From Marivita sp. (GTDB lineage: Bacteria; Pseudomonadota; Alphaproteobacteria; Rhodobacterales; Rhodobacteraceae), in contig NZ_JAIPUS010000014.1 in assembly GCF_020055675.1 (NCBI RefSeq), positions 1 to 64,000 on the forward strand: DNA of 64,000 nucleotides. Reading direction: 5' to 3'. The notes beneath the pieces were generated by a model, which ran no database searches, was not told the DNA's origin, and saw only the letters and a program-made list of their open reading frames with translations. Position numbers and translations under genes: made by a program. Positions 17,635 to 25,880 of this stretch are shown here, piece by piece (position 1 is the first letter of the stretch; each line of letters opens with the position of its first letter).

Positions 17635-19425
17635 ATGACTAATTTTACCACCCGTCCCGATATCCGTGGCACCTTTGGCGTCGTGACCTCGACCCATTGG
17701 ATCGCGTCTGCCGTGGGGATGTCGATCCTTGAAAAAGGCGGTAATGCCTTTGACGCTGCCGTTGCCACGGGTCTGACTTTACAGATCGTCGAGCCGCACC
17801 TGAATGGCCCGGCGGGCGACTTGCCCGTTGTCTTTCACAGCGTCAAAACCGGTAACGGCGTTGTCGCGGCACAGGGTCCTGCGCCAAAGGCCGCCACGAT
17901 AGCGCATTACAATTCACAGGGGATCGAGTTGATCCCCGGATCCGGTTTGTTGTCGACCGTGGTGCCGGGAGCGTTCGACGGATGGATGTTGCTGTTGCGT
18001 GACCACGGCACCATGACGATCCGCGAGGTGCTGGAACCCGCGATCGCCTACGCGCGCGATGGCCATCCGATGCTGCCACGTGTGGCGGATACCATTGCCG
18101 GACTGGCTGAGTATTTCGCCGCCGAATGGCCGTCCTCCGCGGAAGTATGGACGCCTGGCGGCCGGGCCCCCGAACCCCATGCGCTTTTTCGAAACCCGGA
18201 CCTTGCCCGCAGTTATGAGCGTCTTGTTGGGAACGCCGAGGCCGCCGGCGGTGACCGCATCGCGCAGATAGACGCCGCCCGCACCGAATGGGCCGAAGGT
18301 TTCGTCGCCGAGGCGATCTTTGACTACCTGAAAGACGCCGAGGTTCACGATGTGAGCGAGCGCAAGAACCGCGCGGTTCTTGCGGCTGACGATATGGCCG
18401 ACTGGCGTGCCGAGTTTGAGGCGCCCCTTTCCTACGACTACCACGGCTGGACGGTTCACAAGACCGGGCCATGGGGGCAGGGACCGGTGCTGTTGCAGTC
18501 CTTGGCAATCCTCAAGCATATCGATCTGGCAGCGATGGACCCTATGGGTCCGGAGTTCATCCACACGGTCATCGAGACGGTGAAGCTGTCCTATGCTGAC
18601 CGCGAAGCCTACTATGGCGACCCCGAGCATAGCGTGATCCCGATGGAACACCTGCTGTCCGATGCGTATAATGCCAAACGTGCCACGTTGATCGGCCAAG
18701 AGGCGTCGATGGACCAGCGCCCCGGTCGGGTGCCCGGTTTCGAGCATCAGGCGGACGCCTATATCGCACGCGCCGCCCGCGACTTCGGTGTCAGCGAAGT
18801 CGCGGCTCAAGAGCCGACAATGGCCCATCTGACCGACAGGAAGGGTGACACCGTCCACCTTGATGTGATCGATCGTTGGGGCAATTGCGTCGCAGCCACG
18901 CCTTCGGGCGGCTGGTTACAGTCAAATCCGGTGATACCGGGTCTTGGCTTCCCTCTGAACTCGCGGGCCCAGATGTTCTGGCTGGAAGAGGGGCTGCCGA
19001 CGTCGCTTGCTCCCGGTCGCCGCCCACGGACCACCTTGACGCCGACACTGGCTGAGCATCAGAACGGTGCACGCCTTGTCTTCGGGACACCCGGCGGAGA
19101 TCAGCAGGACCAATGGCAGCTGATCTGGTTTCTCAGGTTCGTCCACCACGGGCTGGGATTGCAGGAAGGTATAGATGCCCCGCTTTTCCACTCGATGCAT
19201 TTCCAGGGCTCGTTTTTTCCGCGCGCGGTGAAGCCGGGCGAGATGATGATCGAACCCAATGTTGGTGGCGACTGCATTGCCGCACTGCGCGCCCGTGGCC
19301 ATCGCGTCACGGTCGCAGAGCCATGGACGGTCGGGCGCCTTACGGCAGCGTTGCGAAACCCGGACGGGACACTGATTGCTGCGGCGACGCCGCGGCTGAT
19401 GCAAGCCTATGCGATTGGACGCTGA
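17635..19425 (+). CDS. Gamma-glutamyltransferase family protein
   Basis: A 596-residue Ntn-hydrolase of the GGT family. The N-terminal GGNAFDAAVAT motif and the DTVHLDVIDRWGN stretch are characteristic; Thr406 is the predicted nucleophile created by self-cleavage into large and small subunits. Classical GGT is periplasmic, but no signal peptide is visible, so this one should be cytoplasmic and act on imported gamma-glutamyl compounds such as glutathione. It starts 14 bp after the peptide permease gene. Related cephalosporin-acylase-like members exist, so the substrate is not certain. Confidence 0.87.
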   Translation: MTNFTTRPDIRGTFGVVTSTHWIASAVGMSILEKGGNAFDAAVATGLTLQIVEPHLNGPAGDLPVVFHSVKTGNGVVAAQGPAPKAATIAHYNSQGIELIPGSGLLSTVVPGAFDGWMLLLRDHGTMTIREVLEPAIAYARDGHPMLPRVADTIAGLAEYFAAEWPSSAEVWTPGGRAPEPHALFRNPDLARSYERLVGNAEAAGGDRIAQIDAARTEWAEGFVAEAIFDYLKDAEVHDVSERKNRAVLAADDMADWRAEFEAPLSYDYHGWTVHKTGPWGQGPVLLQSLAILKHIDLAAMDPMGPEFIHTVIETVKLSYADREAYYGDPEHSVIPMEHLLSDAYNAKRATLIGQEASMDQRPGRVPGFEHQADAYIARAARDFGVSEVAAQEPTMAHLTDRKGDTVHLDVIDRWGNCVAATPSGGWLQSNPVIPGLGFPLNSRAQMFWLEEGLPTSLAPGRRPRTTLTPTLAEHQNGARLVFGTPGGDQQDQWQLIWFLRFVHHGLGLQEGIDAPLFHSMHFQGSFFPRAVKPGEMMIEPNVGGDCIAALRARGHRVTVAEPWTVGRLTAALRNPDGTLIAAATPRLMQAYAIGR

Positions 19426-19427
19426 TC

Positions 19428-20180
19428 ATGACCTATTCACTCATCGCCCGTAACGCCGACAGTGGGGAAATCGGTATCGCCGTTGCCTCGCGGTTTTTCG
19501 CCTGCGGCGCTCTTGTGCCCCACATCGGTGCCAGCTCCGCTGTTGCGACACAGGCCTTCGTGAATCCACTCTGGGGCACCGAAGGTCTCGCCCGGCTTGA
19601 AGCCGGAGAACCCGCAAATGTTGTGCTGGCAGATTTCGTGTCCCGTGACGAGGGACAGCACATTCGCCAATGCCACATGCTGGACTCCGCTGGAAACTTC
19701 GCGGCTCATACCGGCCGCGAATGCGTCGACTGGTGCGGGCACCTGTCCGGCGATCTTCACTCGGTCGCGGGCAACATGCTGACGGGTGAGGCTGTTGTCC
19801 GCGCCACGTTTGACGCCTATGCCGAAGCCACCGATCTACCATTTCCCGAACGGCTTCTTCACGCCATGCGCGCAGGCGAAACGGCCGGCGGTGATAAACG
19901 TGGTCGGCAGGCCGCTGGCCTCAAGATCAACCGCGGAGAGCCCTACGCGATCCTCGATCTGCGCGTCGATGATCACGAAGATCCGCTGGCCGAACTCGAC
20001 CGCCTGCTTGATGTATCCCGCGAGCGCTACAGTCACGTTGCACCAGCCTTCGCAACAACGGCGAATTTTTCAGGGTGCACCGATAGAGGCCCGATTGACG
20101 CGTCCATTGCAGCGGAAGAAGACCGTCGCGCGAAGCTGGGAATGTCAACGCGATCACGCGCGACCCAACGGGACTCCTGA
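19428..20180 (+). CDS. DUF1028-family protein (Ntn-hydrolase-like)
   Basis: A 250-residue protein matching the DUF1028 family: start MTYSLIARNADSGEIGIAVAS, then GASSAVATQAFVNP and a TGRECVDWCGH segment. Members have an Ntn-hydrolase-like fold and often accompany peptide transporters and gamma-glutamyltransferases, but no reaction is established. It begins two bases after the GGT stop and is clearly in the same operon. The frame extends upstream into GGT; the ATG at 19428 fits the family start. Confidence 0.85.
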   Translation: MTYSLIARNADSGEIGIAVASRFFACGALVPHIGASSAVATQAFVNPLWGTEGLARLEAGEPANVVLADFVSRDEGQHIRQCHMLDSAGNFAAHTGRECVDWCGHLSGDLHSVAGNMLTGEAVVRATFDAYAEATDLPFPERLLHAMRAGETAGGDKRGRQAAGLKINRGEPYAILDLRVDDHEDPLAELDRLLDVSRERYSHVAPAFATTANFSGCTDRGPIDASIAAEEDRRAKLGMSTRSRATQRDS

Positions 20181-20181
20181 C

Positions 20182-21021
20182 GTGGAAGACCAACTCGCGA
20201 CCTTCGTTGTGACCATTGCCTTGCCTGCAATCGCAGCCGGTATCGCAGGTGGCACCCTTGCGGGTCTGCTTGGAGTAGGGGGCGGCATCGTCATCGTGCC
20301 CGCTCTTTACTTCGCCCTCTCATTGACTGGGATGAATCCAAGTCAGATCATGCAGTTGTCGGTGGGCACATCGCTGGCCACCATCATTTTCACTTCGATC
20401 AGCTCATCGGTGGGACATTACCGGCGCGGCGCTATCGATTTCGACCTCCTCAAACTCTGGGGGCCATCAATCCTCGTTGGCGTGCTGATAGGCGGAATGC
20501 TGGGCGGCATTGTCTCGGGACTGACACTGATTGCCGTCTTTGCCGTCGTCGCGCTCTTGGTCGCGCTCGACATGATCTTGCGAGGCGGTGGAGAGATAGA
20601 TGCGCCGCGACGCTTTTCCAAACCTGTCTGGGCATTCTTTGGCGTGGTGGCAGGAGCTATTTCCGCAATGATGGGTATCGGCGGTGGCACGGTCTGCGTG
20701 CCGTTGTTGAATTTTCTGGGCTACGAAATTCGTCGCGCCGTTGGAACCTCGGCTGCGATCGGGTTCATCATCGGAGTGCCTGGCGCGGTCATCTACGTTC
20801 TGACGGGACTCGGCCAAGCAGGCCTGCCCCCACTCTCGTTGGGTTACGTCAACCTTGCAGCGGCGGCCATCATTATCCCTCTGACGGTCTTGTTCGCACG
20901 CGTTGGGGTTGCCATTGCACACAAGATTCCCCGCAGGGCGTTACGGCTGACCTTTGGACTTTTCCTGTTGTTCACATCGGGCCGCATGTTCTTTGATCTT
21001 TTTGCCGCTTTGGCCGTATGA
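20182..21021 (+). CDS. TauE/SafE-family sulfite/anion permease
   Basis: A 279-residue protein with about eight membrane segments and two copies of the family glycine motif (GLLGVGGGIVIVP near residue 28 and MMGIGGGTVCVPLL near 165). TauE/SafE proteins export sulfite, sulfoacetate or related anions. With GGT and a peptide importer upstream, export of sulfur released from cysteine-containing peptides is plausible. The best start is the GTG at 20182, directly after the DUF1028 stop; upstream in-frame ATGs lie inside that gene. Confidence 0.85.
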   Translation: MEDQLATFVVTIALPAIAAGIAGGTLAGLLGVGGGIVIVPALYFALSLTGMNPSQIMQLSVGTSLATIIFTSISSSVGHYRRGAIDFDLLKLWGPSILVGVLIGGMLGGIVSGLTLIAVFAVVALLVALDMILRGGGEIDAPRRFSKPVWAFFGVVAGAISAMMGIGGGTVCVPLLNFLGYEIRRAVGTSAAIGFIIGVPGAVIYVLTGLGQAGLPPLSLGYVNLAAAAIIIPLTVLFARVGVAIAHKIPRRALRLTFGLFLLFTSGRMFFDLFAALAV

Positions 21022-21689
21022 CGGACGAAGAAGACCTTTTCAGGCAGCTGAGCCATCTCATGCAGTCTGGCGAGGTGGCGATAGACGGTCGCCTGCCACC
21101 CGAGCGCGAATTGGCCGAGCGCTTTGGTGTCAGCCGTTCAAAGTTGCGGGTGACGCTGGAACGTCTTGAGGAAGAAGGTACGGTTTATCGGCGTCAGGGT
21201 CGCGGAACCTTTGCCGCGCCGCCGGTATCGCAAGGGCACAGTGCCCTTACCCGGATAGCACGTGAAGTCACCCCGCAGGACATCATGGAGGTCCGGCTCG
21301 AGATCGAACCCGCTCTCGCCGCCCATGCAGCCGCCCGGGCGCGACGCGGAGATCTCGCGCGGCTTGAACAAATGATGCTGGCGACGATCGACACTGGTGA
21401 ACGCGCAGCCTACGAAATCGCCGATGACACGTTCCACTACAACATCGCGGTTATCGCTCGAAACCCTCTTTTTCTTGAAGTTTACGACTCGATCCGCACC
21501 GTTCGGAAACTTGCGACCTGGGCCAGTCTTCGGCGCGAAAGTCACACACCGGATGTAATGACCCGGTTCGGCGAGCAGCACCGTGCCCTTTTCAACGCGA
21601 TTTCATGCCGCGACAGCCAGCAAGCCGTTCGACTTATGCAAGAACATCTTCTCGATGTGAACAGATTAGTCCTGCGTGCTTCGCCCTGA
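21018..21689 (+). CDS. GntR-family (FadR subfamily) transcriptional regulator
   Basis: A 223-residue regulator with an N-terminal winged helix (about residues 5-65: RLPPERELAERFGVSRSKLR) and an all-helical FCD effector domain (about 85-215) with the metal-binding Asp and His residues typical of FCD domains (DDTFHYNIA). Its ATG overlaps the permease stop (ATGA), so it is the last gene of the peptide operon and probably controls it according to a peptide-derived acid. The effector is unknown. Confidence 0.88.
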   Translation: MTDEEDLFRQLSHLMQSGEVAIDGRLPPERELAERFGVSRSKLRVTLERLEEEGTVYRRQGRGTFAAPPVSQGHSALTRIAREVTPQDIMEVRLEIEPALAAHAAARARRGDLARLEQMMLATIDTGERAAYEIADDTFHYNIAVIARNPLFLEVYDSIRTVRKLATWASLRRESHTPDVMTRFGEQHRALFNAISCRDSQQAVRLMQEHLLDVNRLVLRASP

Positions 21690-21696
21690 ACGATAA

Positions 21697-22074
21697 AATG
21701 AATCATCATTCGGTCTTGAGTCGCGCATGCGCCGGGCGCTCTTGAACGAGACCAAGTTCCAAAACGTGGGCCATGCCCGCAGCGTGATCCGGGATTGGAC
21801 CGCCGATTTCAACGAAAAACGCCCGCGTTTGGCACTTGGCTACCAGACGCCCAAGGCATTTGCCGCGCAACTTACCGCCGCACCCGACATCTGGGCCAAC
21901 CTGCGCATCAACCCAAAGCGCTCCAGTCTCAACTGGATCAAAGTTCAGTCGCAGATCAGTCCCTCGATCCGGGGTAAATGTTCGCTACCTCATGACGTTT
22001 CTTTAATCAGGCGTTTTGCGAAAACCAGACGCATAGATTTACCTGAAAGCCGGTGCGACCTCCGTTCGTTGTAA
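21697..22074 (+). pseudogene. IS3-family transposase remnant (OrfB C-terminal fragment)
   Basis: The frame carries ALLNETKFQNVGHARSVI followed by WTADFNEKRPRLALGYQTPK, matching the end of the integrase core of IS3-type OrfB (typically ELLNET ... W..DYN..RPH..LGY.TP). The DDE residues and most of the protein are missing and the sequence after about 21900 is unrelated. This occupies most of the 447 bp between the GntR gene and the FliD-like gene, marking the boundary between the peptide operon and the flagellar region. Confidence 0.75.
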
Positions 22075-22136
22075 GGGGTTTGCCTTTCGCTGAGGTCGCG
22101 GATGCAAGGTAGTGCTTTTCAGGTGAGGAGTATCTG

Positions 22137-23876
22137 ATGGTTGATATAAAGCCCCCGTTTTTTTCAAACACTGGCAGTCCCCCGTCCGAACGCGGCCTGA
22201 CGACGGATGCAACATCGCGACAGGCTGACGCGACCGTGAACACCCATACAGCGGCAAAGACTCAACGTGTGGCCGACAGCGTTGATACCCGGATTTCCGT
22301 CAAGGCCCGCATTCTCAAAGCTGTCAGCGGCTTCAGATCATCGGTTGGAGCGGTGAACGGGACAGACTTCAAGATGACAAGCACCGCCCCAAGGACCGCG
22401 TCCATTGGGATGGAAAATCCGGCGCTCGCCAAGACATTCACTGCAAACATCGCCATACGGCAACTGGCAGCGCCCCAGATAACCGTGTTCAGACTGGCCC
22501 AAAGCGCAACACCCGACACGGTATTGCAGTCTACTGCCGACCCGGTGAGGCTGACCACCGTACAAGCGGGCCAGCAGCCGGGGCAATCGCAACAGGCTGG
22601 ACAGACCTTGGTTATTAGCCCTGACAACGATACGCTCAAGGCCCTTGTACAAAGCCTGAATGGCATATCGGGGATCAAAGCGTCGCTGTTGCAAACAAGG
22701 GAGGGGCTGGCGCTTCTGGTCAAAACCCGGTCGGGGTCCCTTAACGCGCTGGAGCCAGGCTCCATCGTCGCACTGCGGCGCCTGTTGCAACCCGCCTTAC
22801 CATCGGGCGGCCAGCTCCTTGTGGTGTCGACCGGAGGGATTGCAGCCAAGGACACGATGGGCGATCTGAATGGCAGGCCCTTCGTGCATGCTGCGACCGC
22901 GATGGACACCCTTTTGCCGGGCTATCACATCACCGCCCATGCGCCCGGCCTGGCACGCCTGCAATCCGAGGAAACCATAGCGTCCCTGCAAAAACGCGTA
23001 GCGACGTTGCTGCGCGAGATGAACACCCTGATCACGTTTCTTGTGAATACGGCGCAACGCGGCACGGGTGTGGCAACGGCCTCGTCGCTGTCAGATCGGA
23101 TGATCGCGCAAGTCTTGCTTGATCGGCTGCGCAAGATTGTGTCGCGACCCATCCATGGCTTTAGATCCGACCCAGTTTTTCCCGCCGATCTGGGGATCGG
23201 ATTCGACGCTGCAGGGTTTATGAAACTGGAGGAAGGTCGGTTCACCCGTATGGCCAAGTCCAAGCGTGAGATGGTCGCGGCGATCCTCGGACCCGACGCA
23301 GGGCATGATGGCGCCGCGTCACCGCGGGACGGGCCGCACCTGTTGCATGGGGCCGTCCATCGGTTGGTCTATGACCCGACGCACACCCCGGTTGTCGCCA
23401 CGTTGAACGGAATACCACTGGCCACGGGACAGGATGCTCTGGGGCGGCCAGTTTTGACCTTGCGCAGACAAACACAAGAGGTTTCCATCGTGTTAAACGC
23501 GCAGGAGCCGATCACCACGGACATCGCCTATGGCCAAAGCCTTTTGGACCAGATGACCGATTTTGCCACTGCGGTTCTTGATCCCGCCGATCCTTTGCTG
23601 CGTGCAGACCCGGCAGCCGATGGCATGCCCTACGCTGCCGAACCCGAGGTCGCACAGGCAGATGCCCTGGTTGCTGCCATGAACGTTCGGCAGATCGTCC
23701 AAGACGACGCGGTGCAAACGAATGCCATCACCGCGCTGCCCCCCCAAGTGGCAGAATTCATGGCCTACTTGTTGTGGATCGGGCTGTTCATTCCCGATGT
23801 CAAAATAGACCGCCGCAAGAAACGCCGCACCCAGACGCCCCGTGGCTGGCGACGCAAGCGCCCCGACCCGAGCTGA
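22137..23876 (+). CDS. Divergent FliD-like (flagellar cap) paralogue
   Basis: A 579-residue protein that aligns with the FliD encoded at 25881-27530: SDRMIAQVLLDRLRKI, RPIHGFRSDPVF and LGIGFDAAGFMKLEEGRF correspond to SVLDRLRGITTQPIPGFGDEPVF and LGIQTERDGSLTLNESVF. A flagellin-IN-like module (LVQSLNGISGIKASLLQTRE) lies near 170-190. Unlike FliD it has a long unrelated N-terminus with a Gln-rich patch (AGQQPGQSQQAGQ), no C-terminal coiled coil, and ends in a hydrophobic stretch (FMAYLLWIGLFIPDV) and a very basic tail. GAGGAG precedes the ATG. It is on the opposite strand to fliD, separated by the IstB/fusion pair. Function unproven. Confidence 0.7.
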   Translation: MVDIKPPFFSNTGSPPSERGLTTDATSRQADATVNTHTAAKTQRVADSVDTRISVKARILKAVSGFRSSVGAVNGTDFKMTSTAPRTASIGMENPALAKTFTANIAIRQLAAPQITVFRLAQSATPDTVLQSTADPVRLTTVQAGQQPGQSQQAGQTLVISPDNDTLKALVQSLNGISGIKASLLQTREGLALLVKTRSGSLNALEPGSIVALRRLLQPALPSGGQLLVVSTGGIAAKDTMGDLNGRPFVHAATAMDTLLPGYHITAHAPGLARLQSEETIASLQKRVATLLREMNTLITFLVNTAQRGTGVATASSLSDRMIAQVLLDRLRKIVSRPIHGFRSDPVFPADLGIGFDAAGFMKLEEGRFTRMAKSKREMVAAILGPDAGHDGAASPRDGPHLLHGAVHRLVYDPTHTPVVATLNGIPLATGQDALGRPVLTLRRQTQEVSIVLNAQEPITTDIAYGQSLLDQMTDFATAVLDPADPLLRADPAADGMPYAAEPEVAQADALVAAMNVRQIVQDDAVQTNAITALPPQVAEFMAYLLWIGLFIPDVKIDRRKKRRTQTPRGWRRKRPDPS

Positions 23877-24027
23877 CCGCCCGGTACTGCACAGGGCTTG
23901 CCGCGGGTCCGCGCGGTAATATGGGCCAACCATCAAGCAAGGACAAACCAGGCTGTTCTTGAAGAATGGCGTTGGTCAAACGGCGCCGGGGTTAGCGGTT
24001 TTTGCCCGTGCCGGGAAAGCGCCTGCC

Positions 24028-24816
24028 TCAGGTCCTGCGGCTGAATACCTGCGCAAAACCGGGCTTTCGCGTTTCGTGCGGCTCTTCATGCATGGTCTTG
24101 CGCAGCGAGTGCCCCTCAAGTTCGAACCGCTGGGCCTGATGTACCAGTCGGTCCAAAATTGCGTCCGCAAATGTCGGATCCGCAATCGTGTCGTACCATT
24201 TTGCGACGGGCAACTGACTGGTGATGATCGTTGATTTCCGTCGGTACCGTTCGTCAACGAGTTCCATCAGGTCGCGCCGCTCGGTCGGTGAGAGCACATC
24301 CGGCCCCCAATCGTCGATGATCAGAACGTCCGCACGAACGACCTTGCGGAACAACCGGTCAAAATTGCCGGCCTCGCGGGCTGCAGCCAGATCGGCAAAA
24401 AGCTGTGGCATTCGGTAGTATAAAACCGGATGATCCTGACGGCACGCTTCAAAGCCCAATGCGCAGGCAAGGTATGACTTGCCCACACCGCAGGGTCCTG
24501 TGATCAGAATGGACTTGCGCGACCGGATCCATTCGCCATCCCGAAGCTTTTCGAACTGCGCCCGATCAAGATTGCGCTGAACCTGAAAATCAACCGTGTC
24601 CATCGTTGCGCTTTCATCGCGCAGTTTGGCTGCCCGCAAACGGCTTTGGAGACGGCGGGTATCCCGGATGGATTTCTCACGTGAGGCCATCAGGCTGATC
24701 CATTCGCTCGGATCCTGAGCACGGCTTGCGTCATGTGCGAGGAGTTCCGCATAGACATCCGCCATTCCATCAAGTTTCAAGGCGCGCAACATCTGGTAAG
24801 TGGGGTGATTGGGCAT
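24028..24816 (-). CDS. istB: IstB-type AAA+ ATPase (IS21 family helper)
   Basis: A complete 262-residue IstB: N-terminal helical domain (MLRALKLDGMADVYAEL), Walker A GPCGVGKS (residues 107-114), Walker B VLIIDDWG (164-171) and the TSQLPVAKWYDTIADPT sensor region. In IS21 elements IstB forms ATP-dependent oligomers on target DNA and activates the IstA transposase. Here no full istA is present: the gene 14 bp upstream keeps only the IstA C-terminal domain. All motifs are intact, so the protein may still be functional, either as a helper in trans for other IS21 copies or in a domesticated role. Confidence 0.93.
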   Translation of the reverse strand: MPNHPTYQMLRALKLDGMADVYAELLAHDASRAQDPSEWISLMASREKSIRDTRRLQSRLRAAKLRDESATMDTVDFQVQRNLDRAQFEKLRDGEWIRSRKSILITGPCGVGKSYLACALGFEACRQDHPVLYYRMPQLFADLAAAREAGNFDRLFRKVVRADVLIIDDWGPDVLSPTERRDLMELVDERYRRKSTIITSQLPVAKWYDTIADPTFADAILDRLVHQAQRFELEGHSLRKTMHEEPHETRKPGFAQVFSRRT

Positions 24817-24830
24817 TCAGCCGGTCCTTT

Positions 24831-25808
24831 TCAGTAAAAGTAATTGGCGCCGCGAATATTCGCATGCGCCATATCAGAGGGGTCAGAATCCGTCTCGTCC
24901 ATATCCATGGAACGTCTGGCCTGTACGTGTGACATCACTCCGGTCAAAGACACCTCACCGGCGTCAAGGGCTTGTGCACAGGCGTCGTCAAGATGGTTGT
25001 CGCTGGTGTGTTTCAAGGCCAAAATCCCCTCGCATCGGCGAAGCGCGATCACCGATTTGGGGTCTTCGTTCAAAACATGTTCGATCAGGGCCAGTACATT
25101 CGGCCCGACCCTGCGCGCCTCGTCACAAAGGCGTTGAACTTCGGATTGCGATACCGTGTCTTGCGCGGCCTGAGAAGGCGGTCTGTCGGTGGGACCGGCC
25201 CCATCCTCGGACCTTTGCGGTTTTTGCGACGTCGGGGTTTGCTCTGGGGCCGGTGACGTGTTTTGCGTCGTGGCGGTCAACCGGTCGGGCTTATTCGTAG
25301 CGGTGGTTGGCGTTGGCTTTTTCTGTTCCCTAGTGGGATCTTTTGACACGACCTGGGGTGTCCGTGCAGCGGCCTTTTTCTTTTGTGGTTTTGGCGCGCG
25401 CTTGACTGGGGCTACCTCAGGAGGAGAGGCATCCGCCGGATCGGCAGATGCGAAGCCGGCGCTTTTCCTGCGTTCCGCCAGACTGTCAAGGCGCGCACGG
25501 ATCGCCTTGGTGTTTTCCTGCCGTTGTTTGGCCACAAGATCGCCGCCACTATCGACCATGTTTTGGTTTTCCGCCGCCACCCTGCGCGCGTCCGACATCG
25601 ACAGCCCCGGGAAATTTCCCAGAACCACCTTGCGTGGCTGACCGTTGATCCGGATGTGTTGCACCCAGATTTTCTCGCCATTGCCGCGAACGCGCAAGAA
25701 CACACCGGCACGCCATGTTTCGTCGCTTCGGCGTTGCTGCCGACCGAATTTTGCATTCACGGGTCTTGATCCTGGCTTGTGCGACACGGGCTTATCATCC
25801 TCAAGCAT
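24831..25808 (-). CDS. Chimeric protein: integrase-type Arm DNA-binding domain, linker, IS21 IstA C-terminal domain
   Basis: A 325-residue protein with three parts. Residues about 35-95 (GVFLRVRGNGEKIWVQHIR, then VVLGNFPGLSMSDARRVA) match the N-terminal Arm/DUF4102 DNA-binding domain of P4-type tyrosine integrases. Residues 96-220 are a K/P/T/Q-rich low-complexity linker. Residues 222-325 (EARRVGPNVLALIEHVL, ILALKHTSDNHLDDACAQAL, and final HANIRGANYFY) match the C-terminus of IstA, the part that engages IstB. No DDE catalytic core and no tyrosine recombinase core are present. It is followed 14 bp later by istB, the normal istA-istB spacing, and begins 72 bp downstream of fliD on the same strand. 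The domains are seen; the function is unknown. Confidence 0.72.
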   Translation of the reverse strand: MLEDDKPVSHKPGSRPVNAKFGRQQRRSDETWRAGVFLRVRGNGEKIWVQHIRINGQPRKVVLGNFPGLSMSDARRVAAENQNMVDSGGDLVAKQRQENTKAIRARLDSLAERRKSAGFASADPADASPPEVAPVKRAPKPQKKKAAARTPQVVSKDPTREQKKPTPTTATNKPDRLTATTQNTSPAPEQTPTSQKPQRSEDGAGPTDRPPSQAAQDTVSQSEVQRLCDEARRVGPNVLALIEHVLNEDPKSVIALRRCEGILALKHTSDNHLDDACAQALDAGEVSLTGVMSHVQARRSMDMDETDSDPSDMAHANIRGANYFY

Positions 25809-25880
25809 GAGCCCGATCCCATGTGGTCATATTACCGGCATCCTAACCGACCATGCGAAAAGGGATCTTCTGATGCGACG

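Noticed and set aside
25832-25839. GCCGGTAA on the minus strand as a sigma-28 -10 element for the fusion gene
   Set aside because: No TAAA-type -35 element lies at 15 bases distance; -10 similarity alone is not enough.
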